Part shown: positions 55,850-64,000 of the stretch, one piece after another
How the letters are laid out: each line of letters starts with the position of its first letter
How positions within the stretch are numbered: position 1 is the stretch's first letter
Assembly: GCF_000471905.2 (NCBI RefSeq)
Contig: NW_006499776.1
Span: 503,166-567,165 of the forward strand
DNA from: Amborella trichopoda
Lineage: Eukaryota; Streptophyta; Magnoliopsida; Amborellales; Amborellaceae
DNA length: 64,000 nucleotides
Reading direction: 5' to 3'
Notes under the pieces: generated by a model
The model's input: only the letters and a program-made list of their open reading frames with translations
Databases searched by the model: none
What the model was told of the DNA's origin: nothing
Program-made: the position numbers and the translations under genes

Positions 55850-57330
55850 CTTTGTTATGGAACATGGTTCTTGCATCCTCATCTTGCTTGTCGACAAAAG
55901 GATCCAGCTCGAGCAGAGCTAATGCATCCGATCGAGAGGGTTCACTTTGAGGTTCCTAGGATGGCTGCGACTCAACGATTGTACAGACAACCAATGTCTC
56001 ATGAGAAGCTTCCCGATGTTCCCCTGTATCCACCATGGGTCTATGTAATGTCGTAGGTTGAGAGTCAGATTTAGAAGGAGGGGGTTTATTTTGGTTTGTT
56101 GGCTGACCAGATTGCGCAGCCGACATGGTTTGGACAGTTTGGGAGGATTGGGTGACTGGGATTTGTTTTAGTGTAGTGGAGGCTTGAGGTTGAGGTTTAG
56201 GAGATGGTTGGGTATATGGGACCAGAAACATCCCAGGGAATTGGAGGATGGGTGGATTGTCCGGGGTATATGGGTGAGGAAGCAGCTCAGGGAGCTAGAG
56301 GATGGGTAAATTGCTTAACGTATTATGGTGAGGGAGAAGTGGTGGACTAGGAAACTTTAAGATGCCAGGCTGCTGAGGTGGAGGTTGCAGTATTTTCCCC
56401 GACCTCAAGCTTCATTTCTCCGTACTGGGTGAAGCTTATGAGATTTTCACCACTTGACAGACCTCCTGAAAATAGAAACTCTGCCCTCTTGATCCTCTCA
56501 GTCTCTGCTCAAAGTCGAGCTAAGGAGGCCACTGGGGTTTCTTTGGCTTTGGCTTCTTGGGCTTCTTTGTTGAAGTGAATGGCTCTGACTTAGCTCAAGC
56601 TGCCAAGGCATCAGCACTGTTAAGAATCCAACTGCATGGGCTAGCGTCTTTTTCAACCGCCTCCGTTGTGTCTAGCTTATATTGGTTCCTTCGAGTTCTC
56701 TGTTGAGGGCCATCAAGTATGGACATTCTCGAGTTGTACCTGCAGGAGACATAGAAGAGGAGGGGGAAGAAGAAGATGATGAAGAAGAAAGGTCAATAGG
56801 TCAGGGACTTTTAAGGTCATTTCCCTCATCGGATCGATCAGGGGAGCTTTTTGCATCATCACCTGCAGGGAGTCTTTTAGGTCTTTCTCCTACTTAGACC
56901 ACAGGGGAGTGCTTTTAACGTCGTCACCTTCATTGGACGTGCCCCTAGTAGAAGATGGCTCAGAGACCTCCTGATGAGATGAGGAAGAAAGGATGAATGC
57001 ACCGGGGATGAAGTCCTGTAAAGTTGGCAATGGGGGAAGAGGCTTGAGAAATTCTTACTCAACTGGGGGTTGAGCAGTCTTGTTTCTCCGACAAACAGCC
57101 CTTGGTGCCCATCTTCTCCTGCTTTTCATTGGTAGTGCTTGCTTCGTCTTGCTAGGTTCGTGAATAGCTCTAGCTTGACGAACTACTTCTTGCCTTAAGG
57201 AATTGTGTTTGCTCTGCCCGTGGTGGACTATCCATGGCTGGGAAGTTGAGGGTTCTACAAGATCTGAATCATCATTACCCGAGTCTTGCGTCAGGAGGCC
57301 CTCTCGCACCGGTGGAACAGTGACTTGAGG
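55850..57330 (-). other. Pro/Ser/Gln-rich linker of B; no protease seen
   Basis: Several minus-strand frames (56231-55956 with PSPKPQPQASTTLKQIP; 57309-57055) are rich in Pro, Ser, Gln and Thr. The expected aspartic protease motif was not found in any frame. The plus strand has an acidic GAAGAAGA stretch near 56750-56790 and two weak repeats with TTTTAGGTCNTTTCCTYAT near 56810-56900. Confidence 0.5.
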
Positions 57331-57346
57331 GTCTCCTTCTGAAACG

Positions 57347-57730
57347 TTACAAGATTTTTTTCACGATTATGTCATGGAAACTGGAGGAGTCGCTCAGATC
57401 GTTGCCCCATATCTGATGGTACGGGCACCAGCAGTTCTTAGTTCCCTGAGCTAGGCGTGGGGGCTGCCTTGCTGGCTTTGGTGTGATGAGGCCTTCTTGA
57501 ACCACCATGACGAACATGGTGCGAAGGAGATCGGGTGCTTCGTATTCCTCTTGGGCTGCCACTGCGTAGGAAGTTCTATTGTCTTGAATGCTTTCTTTAG
57601 CTCTTCAAGCTTTATCTGACCCTCCTAGATTAAGGCTTCGATGATGTCTTTTAACATGTAGCATTCATGATAAGCACAGTGATTCGCATGGGTGTCGAGT
57701 CCAGCTTGATCAGGGAACTTGGTCCCCAAC
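57347..57730 (-). pseudogene. Two zinc-knuckle modules of element B
   Basis: Minus-strand reading gives HANHCAYHECYMLKDIIEAL near 57690-57630 and then GLITPKPARQPPRL followed by CWCPYHQIWGNDLSDSSSF near 57505-57385. In the second, the late His and Cys are Asn and Ser. The first lacks the GH pair. Element A has three modules in the same place. Confidence 0.6.
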
Positions 57731-57762
57731 AGCTCGATCATGTTATATTCCAGTAATAGTCA

Positions 57763-58860
57763 TTACTTTTCAAAAGGGTCGATTGTATTCTTAAGCCTAG
57801 TCCAATAATCATCTCGATTAAGGTTCGTAGATGGGGGTACCCAGTTGTATAATTGTTGTTGCTTACCTACCTGAGGCGCTTTCACTTTGTTTACCCCTTT
57901 GGAAAGGTCCAAAGTTTGGGAGGGAGCCTTCTTTGGATCATTGACAGTGATAGTTGTACTGATTACTCCTTTCTGTTGGTTGCTCCGGGCATTGGTTCGA
58001 GAGCTACCATTGCCTCGATTTTTTCCTGAGCTTGCAAACTGTTGTCGTGACTTGCCATGGTGGTGTGACAGGCTTTCTATACGAACTGACTTATAGATCA
58101 ACTCTGACATGGAGGTCGGATTGGAGGCCTCAACATGTAGAGTAATCTCAGGTCGCATGTTTCGCACACATGTTTGAACTGCTTCCTTCTCATGAACGAG
58201 ATTAGCATGGCTAGCAGCCAAATCTCTCCTCCTTGTTATGAATTGATCGATGGGTTTGTCAGGTTCCTGGGTCAAGGTGAGAAGTTTGATGGTTTGGACC
58301 TCTCTCTCGACCTCATAGAAGTGTTGGTGGAATAGTTTCTCCATTTCCTCCCAAGTATATACTAAATTCGGAGGCGAGCCGAGCATACCACTGAACAGTC
58401 TGGCCATCAAGGGTTTCAACAAACTAATGGAGGAGAAGTCTCCAATCAGTTGTTGTGTCTTGACATGCCACTTGGAAATGGGCAATATGCTGGTGTGGGG
58501 TGGTTGTACCATCAAACAAGGGAAACTTCCCTTTCTTGTAGTCTGAGGGAAATGGAACCTGATCAATGTAGGAGGGGTACGCCTTTTGATAAAGTGTTGA
58601 ACCCTGCATACCCGAGATCTGTCTATTCTTAGGCTATGACTTACCATAGTGTCGATGTTTACTTGTGAGATGGGGTGAGGAACGGAATTGTCCTATGAGG
58701 GAGGAGGAGAAGGCTTCCTTGGAGCTGCGTCATCTGAGTGCTGGGAGTCGGCCTCATGTGGGGATACTTTGACTGAGGACTGCGTGCTTTCCATGTGATC
58801 AATCTTATTTATCCATCATCGCTAGCACCATCTACTCGAACCTGTCCATGCATTCTAACT
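57763..58860 (-). pseudogene. gag of element B
   Basis: The main frame (58647-57763, 294 residues) contains YTWEEMEKLFHQHFYEVEREVQ, LTQEPDKPIDQFITRRRDLA and CVRNMRPEITLHVEASNP, typical of a retrotransposon gag domain, then a basic Gln/Ser/Asn-rich tail. The N-terminal part (AYPSYIDQVPFPSDYKKGKFP, DGTTTPHQHIAHFQVACQDT) is in another frame (58609-58424). A frameshift near 58420-58450 therefore splits the domain. The upstream part 58860-58650 matches A's gag start (ISQVNIDTMVSHSL versus VSQTDIDALVAHSL). Confidence 0.8.
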
Positions 58861-59259
58861 GGTGGTCATTAGGGTCTGTAATAACCATAACGTTAACCAT
58901 TTCCTCAACATGGTCAGCCTTAGATGTGGTTGAAAGCTTTCAAACTTGGAGGGTCACGCGTGGTGGATCGATCAACAAGAGCTCAGCATGCCCCGATTGT
59001 ACTCGAGTCTTAAATGCAGATCACGTGAGAAGCGGTTCTTGACGGTTTGGGGCTGTGGCTGCTGAGTGGTTAGGTCATCTTCTATGACATTGACCACGAT
59101 GCAGGATTCACACACTTCTTCTTTCGGCTTTATCATCTGAAGAGGGTAAAAGGGGTTCTGATGAACAGAGTCACTGGGAGAGGCTGCCCTGACCGTGTTG
59201 GTTGCTTCCAGGGCCAAGATTTGCAGATCCCTATCGCGTTTGGCCTTGAGGACCTCATG
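58861..59259 (-). other. Spacer between extra ORF and gag in B
   Basis: A minus-strand frame of 81 codons (59217-58972) ends with KNRFSRDLHLRLEYNRG, matching A near 27155-27220. Probably formerly coding; no domain recognised. Confidence 0.45.
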
Positions 59260-60042
59260 TCAACACTGCGATCGGAATAGGGGTTGGTTGACCCTTCTTG
59301 CCCAAGAGAGAGTCGTCTCCATTAGGTGAAGCAATGGGTGTGGGCTAGGTACTAGGGTCAAATTAGGTTGGGGAGGATGAAGGACTTGATCTCCCATCAA
59401 GTCTTTGCCCCGAGCTCTCTTATGAGCTCCAGAGACATGACCGAGTTGATGACGCTGGCTCAGGGTGGTACTCTTGGGGAAATCCTTCGAGTACAAGGGC
59501 TGGAGGTGCTTTCCCAGAAGAGAAGGGACAGGCGGGGGAAAGATCGACTCATGACGGCGCTTGAGTCGAGAGGAAGGGACAGTCTGTGAAGGCGGCGCGT
59601 GTGCATCCCTTGAAGAAGGATCATGGGTGACCTTGGTATCAGCTCGGACTCAAACAAGTGATCTGGCCTAAGGAGGCCGAGAATTGCGAGCAGGTGTCTG
59701 TAAGAGAATAGGTGGAAGCCTGCCCTTTATAGGGTGCACTAGTGTGTGCTGAGTAGGTCGTCTTCCGTGTACTCAGGTTCGCACAACGACAGTGCTGCCC
59801 CCAGTGATGGAATGCACATGCATAATGTGTACAAGACCTAGCCGACGGAGGCCTGATCCTCGACACTGACACGAGGTAACACAAGGATTGCCCCTAGGTG
59901 TGGCTTGAATGGATGATCCACGAGCCTTAGGGTGTGTGCGAAAAGTGGAGGCCCCAGGATCTCTACCTCGATATGTCGAGCCTCTTAGCATAGAGACTCG
60001 TGGTGGTGCATCAATGTGGGGGGTAGCCTTGCGGCGACCCAC
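59260..60042 (-). pseudogene. Extra ORF upstream of gag in element B, interrupted
   Basis: Same reading frame in two open pieces, 60042-59773 and 59496-59260, with stops between. Peptides match the 26138-26836 ORF of A in order (THPKARGSSIQATPRGN, IMHVHSITGGST versus TMHSLSTVRGNA, KDFPKSTTLSQ...AHKRARGKDLM). Pro/His/Arg/Ser-rich, function unknown. Confidence 0.5.
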
Positions 60043-60395
60043 AAAAGCTATGGCAATTTCTTGCCTTCTGAAGAAAGGGACTGAGCAGCCTTCCGACGTA
60101 CCTCAGCAATTCGACCGACAAGTGACTGCCAGTGATATGGTGCATGCTGTGAGTGGCAGCAGACATGCTACGAATTCAGAGTGCTTTGGTGGTGGTTCCA
60201 CCCGAGTTAGGAAATGAGGAGTTAGGGACTTTTAAGTCCGTAGTCACACTTATCCAGTTCAAGCCTTGGGAGCTAGATATTGGGTCCTTGCTCAAAAGGA
60301 AGGTAGGAAATGAGAGGAACTTGTTCCCAAGGGATGCTCCCAAATGCGAGGATGAGACTAGCCAAACAAGGATGATCCGACGAAGAGGTAGTGTG
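60043..60395 (-). other. Leader of element B
   Basis: Between the primer site and the extra ORF. It matches A's leader in parts (TTAAAAGTCCCT/AAGTCTCTGAC-type blocks near 60225 versus 25955). No gene. Confidence 0.5.
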
Positions 60396-60413
60396 TCCCC
60401 AGTGGACTCGCCA
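60396..60413 (-). other. Primer binding site of element B
   Basis: On the minus strand TGGCGAGTCCACTGGGGA, three bases from the LTR end at 60417, as in A. It differs from A's site at three places. Confidence 0.82.
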
Positions 60414-60416
60414 AGC

Positions 60417-61487
60417 TGGTTAGGTTCCTCGATCTCGCCCTCCGGGCCGAGATGACCTGGTGCCACATGTCTCGGATTTCAGAAGAACCCAGGACTTGAG
60501 ACCGCTCTCTTAGGAACCTTGTTAGGAAACAGAGGCAGGTATACCAACCGACGAGAGAGGAATTTTAACGTGAGGTGAGACACACCTCACCTAGGTTCGT
60601 GACTCACTCGGGCTAACTCGCATGGGCGTCCTCTTACATTACGATTAAAATCCCCCCAGTCCTACAACTAGTACAAAATCGTCTCCCTTGGCTTGTACTC
60701 TCCTATTTCTACAATCACACACACACATAGTTAATTTTACAAGACAAGTGGGCCAAGAAACCCCACCTTGTATTTGGGAGAATGCACACAGGCATGCGCA
60801 TTCAAAAGAAGAAAGGGAAAGAACAAGATGAGGATTTGAGGTGATAAGAGGAGAAGAAAGAGATAGAATAGAGGAAAGGTGAAGAGAAGAATTCAACCAA
60901 GTGGTTAGACAAACACAATAGCTAGACCAACAAGTGAGTGATCGAGCGTGGTAGCAAGACAGGCACGGTAACTTAGACCGACAAGGCAGAAATACTACTC
61001 GACGATAAAACTATCATCGACCAATCCAGACATGACAATACTCCTCGATGACAGGACTACGAAGAAAATGCTTATCTTAACCTTCCTGGTCAAACGAAAG
61101 ACGAAGAAGAAAGAAGAGAGAGAAGAAAGAGGGGGAGAAAAGAGAGAAGGCTATAGAGGAGAGGAGTAAGAAGAGAGAGAAAGAAGAGAGAAAGGAAAAG
61201 AGAAACATGGACGACGATGACGTTCCGCCGTCCATGACAGAATAGGGAGAAAGGGAAAAGAACATGGACAACGATGAGAATTCGCCATCCATGACAGAAT
61301 AGGGATAAAGGGAAAAGAACATGGACAACGATAAGGTCATACCGTCCATGACAGAAGAGGAAGAAAGGGAAAACATGGATGGCGATGAGTTTTCATTGTC
61401 CATGATAGGCGAGAGAGAAAACATGGACGACAATGAGTTTCTACCATCCACGACAAAAGAGAGAGAACATGAGAGAGAAGACGTGGA
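60417..61487 (-). repeat. 5' LTR of element B, cut by element C
   Basis: Starts TGGTTAGGTTCCTCGATCTC, nearly the same as 41537 onward. It contains about 450 bases (60635-61085) absent from B's own 3' LTR but similar in reverse complement to A's LTR at 25180-25380, so the 3' LTR probably lost them. It then enters the hairpin array and is broken at 61487 by C. The rest lies outside the window. Confidence 0.85.
61206..61487 (-). repeat. Hairpin repeat array in the 5' LTR of B
   Basis: Units start at 61206, 61263, 61320, 61374 and 61422, with a sixth (61479-61487) interrupted by element C. Same CATGGACGN...CGTCCATG design as at 41864-42350. Confidence 0.87.
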
Positions 61488-64000
61488 TGTTGGAAGATAT
61501 TTTTCATCATCATGGGACCCCTGCTCAATAAAAACCTAGCAAACATTGGAAATTCTGATAGTCACAGAATAGTCTCATAATTGGTAAAAATCTTCAAGAG
61601 GAATCTAAAACGTCTCCTACCAAGTTTAGTCGCAATCCGACATGTCTAAGGCAGTGCAGAGTAAGAAACAGTTCTGACAGAATCAGCCTTAGGCACCCTG
61701 AAACAGACCCTATAACTAGAGATATATTTTTAGTATTCAATTTGTTAGGGGACCACCGTCATTGGATCCGAAACAATTGAAAACCCCCAAGGGTCAAATG
61801 TCAGCTTAAACGGATACTCCAGGAAGAAGTTATAAGCAAAAGAGCGAAACAGGAAGAGCCGCATGCTATTCCCTTGCGGCCACCCTGCAACTCCACACCA
61901 TTGAAGGGACAGTCATGAGTAGTGAATTTTGATTCTCATATCTCACCCATCCCAAATCGGATCATACTCAAATTTGGTGAGCATGTTCGTCTCGTCAAGA
62001 CGACCGTTTCGATATGCGGCACGCCTCGTGACGACTCCGGAGCACGAAGAAAAGCAAGAGATAAGTTTTTGATTTGTGAAGAAAGTGCAGAAAATTCAGC
62101 AGCATTGTGTCTCGCTCGAGTGGCTAAAAAACACCGTTCATGAGCCCGATCAACGTGAAACTAATTCCATTGTGTGCGTAAGGTCTCGGGCTATCTCTGA
62201 CCCGAACCCCGTACATGATGAATGGTTGGATTTCACACACGATGTCGACGAAACGACTAAAAATTCCATCGTCGCAATTCTAGATTTCGACCAAAATTCC
62301 AAGGTTGCAAAAGCTTCGTCTGGGCACAAAATCAAGCTGTGTTTATTGCCTCGCGATCATGACGGCATGCTCAGTGTGATCTAGTGGAAACCACATAAAA
62401 ACACCAAGGAACGAGCACACTATTGATCCGAAGTTTCAAGATTCATTCAAATTTCAAATCACTTGATCGTGCCCTAAAAACATGATCCATGGCTCGAAGT
62501 TGGTATCAAATCGATCGCCATGCCGAGCCTTATAAGAAAACAATCATCTCTTGATCAACCAGGCATCTGAACGACCCTAGATCATCCACGAAAAATCATG
62601 CACATTCTAGGGCAACGTAGGGACTGTTCTGAAATTCCACAACTTGTTAGGAAGAGGAAAATCTGTCATTTTTTCCCTATTTTCTACTTTCTTTTAATTC
62701 ATTTTAATCTTAATTTTCAGCAATTAGGGTTACTTTAATTCATTTTTTCCCATGCTTGGGCACACTTCTATATATACCTCGTTCCATCATTGTACGCAGG
62801 GCTTGAACTCTTCACAAAAGAGAGAGTTTTTACGTAATAGAATTTTACTTTCTTTTCATTGCTGGGTAACGTTGGGAGAGAGAGAGTAAGGAGAGAGAAA
62901 CTACTGGACCGGTACCCTTAGGCTCAAGGTAAATCTTCTCTCTCTTCTTTTTCTTTTCTTCTTCTCTCTTTTCTTCTCTTTCTTCTTCCTCTTCTCCATC
63001 TGAGCTCCCCTCAGAGGCCATGCACGGCAGTGGTAATGCCGTGCATGCCTCTCTTGTGGTCTCATAGGTCACGCTTGGGGATGGCAGTGCCATGCACCAG
63101 CCTCTTTCTCCTTCTGTTTTTCCATCTCTGTCCCCTAGCGAGGTTTGCAGATGGCGCTGCCCATCGTCGTCTGTGGACGTATCCTCAACACCTCAGTGAA
63201 GAGTGCAGACGGCGAACCTTATTACCTCCGGTAGGGGTCTCCCTTTGTTACGTGCTCATCACAAATGGAGATACCTATCGATGCCCGCGAGAGGTCTCGG
63301 TAGTACCTATCACCTTTTGCGAGCTTCATTTGCGTGCGCGGTGCCTATCGTCATCCGTGAGCCTCCTTCGCTTGTTTAGTACCCAGAGCCGTCCGCGAGC
63401 CCCCTTTGTGCATTTGGTGCTCATCGTCGTTCCCCTCACGTCCCATGCCTATCGTCGTGTACCTCAAGGGAACTATTGTCGTGCACTTCACGAATGGGTA
63501 TCGTCGTGCTTCACGAGAGATTATCGCCCCCTACGCGGGGTGTGCTGCCTTCTTGCATTTAGTGCTGTCCATAGTTCCCTGCTCTTCTTCCAACCGTGAG
63601 AATTCATGCTAACGCCATCCGAAGACCGTGACACTGCTACTCCACGGTCGTAGGTGGCAATGTCTAGCGCCATCGGGACCTTATCTCTTCGTCGTCTCAT
63701 GCATTTTTTCCATTCTGTCTTCTTACCACTTGATTGAGGGTCGATCTAGCCTTGCATCAACATATCGACCTTGGTTTCGAGTAGTATTTCCGTATGCTGG
63801 TCTTCAGTACGATGCCCGTCTTGCTACCACTCCTAGTCGGTCACTATACGGCTACCATGCTAGTCTTGTCCCTTCATCAAGTGGTCTTCTCTTTTCAACT
63901 TTAGCTCGAACCTTCCACTTCATCACCCGAACTTGTCACATTCTTAGCCATATGAATGTACGTTGCCCTAAGACAAGGGTAGGCCGCTCGGTCCACTTGT
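61488..64000 (+). mobile_element. Element C: LTR of a third family member, running off the window
   Basis: Begins TGTTGGAAGATATTTTTCATC exactly like A's LTRs and follows them in order to the window end, where GCCCTAAGACAAGGGT (63963) corresponds to A near 25352. About 310 bases of LTR are therefore missing on the right. The flank GTGGA (61483-61487) should reappear beyond its far end. It could be a full element or a solo LTR. It lacks the hairpin array and the long purine tract of B. Confidence 0.88.
62769..62776 (+). promoter_or_regulatory. TATA box of the LTR of C
   Basis: TATATATA at the same LTR position as in both LTRs of A, followed by a GTACGCAGGGCTTGAACTC block. Confidence 0.55.

Larger units (their letters stand above)
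41537..61487 (-). mobile_element. Element B: Tat/Ogre-like retrotransposon, reverse orientation, itself interrupted
   Basis: Same family as A but inserted in reverse into the end of H's integrase. Read on the minus strand: 5' LTR (61487-60417, cut by element C), primer site (60413-60396), extra ORF, gag, two knuckle modules, RT, RNase H pair, integrase, then a long repeat-rich tail to 44360 and the 3' LTR (44359-41537). The tail is split by a solo LTR of another family at 46938-50449. The far end of B lies beyond C outside the window, so its target duplication cannot be seen; the left flank is GGCTAT. Confidence 0.88.

Noticed and set aside
57763..58647. Possibility that this 294-codon frame is a host gene
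   Set aside because: Its middle is a retrotransposon gag domain, its place is between the primer site and pol of B, and A carries the same protein.
62845..63612. Frames of up to 189 codons in the LTR of element C
   Set aside because: The matching stretches in A's LTRs (24265-24982, 38777-39380) do not keep one continuous frame, so protein coding is unlikely.

Overview
This is plant nuclear DNA, most likely from a flowering plant with a repeat-rich genome. The evidence is one intact plant-type cationic amino acid transporter gene, a decayed plant hAT transposase, and a dense pile of Ty3/gypsy LTR retrotransposons of the Tat (Ogre-like) lineage with unusually long LTRs. No rRNA, tRNA or CRISPR was recognised, and there are no bacterial-style operons. 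One 20-base run of N (43065-43084) is an assembly gap.

Layout. Positions 1-1260 hold a degraded LTR fragment with a 14-bp minisatellite. The only intact host gene is at 2645-4429 on the minus strand: a 594-residue, intronless-CDS cationic amino acid transporter of the CAT5/CAT8 type. Positions 4430-14000 are AT-rich intergenic DNA containing a 1-kb foldback element (6077-7090), several short tandem repeats and no convincing gene. A broken hAT transposase (BED finger, DUF659-like part, hATC dimerisation region) lies at 14280-16324, just after a 71-bp tandem array. Positions 16325-19319 hold nothing I recognise. An LTR remnant with four 77-bp repeats ends exactly at 20694.

The right two thirds is a nested stack of retrotransposons. 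The oldest is element H, a Tat-type pol (20695-22922, continuing at 40142-41536). Element A (plus strand, 22923-40136, 17.2 kb) is inserted in H. It is complete, with 2.77-kb LTRs that run TG...CA, a 5-bp target duplication GTAAT on both sides, a primer binding site, an extra ORF upstream of gag, gag with three zinc-knuckle modules, RT, two RNase H domains, integrase and a long repeat-rich 3' non-coding part. Element B (minus strand, from 41537) is of the same family and is inserted in the end of H's integrase. B is itself interrupted by a 3.5-kb solo LTR of another family (46938-50449, target duplication CCGGC) and, inside its 5' LTR, by element C (plus strand, from 61488), whose LTR runs off the window.

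All pol genes here carry stops, frameshifts or lost catalytic residues, so none of these copies looks autonomous. The less ordinary points are the extra ORF shared by A and B, the absence of any visible aspartic protease, the array of hairpin-forming repeats confined to the LTRs of B, and the 14-bp minisatellite shared by copies of the solo-LTR family.
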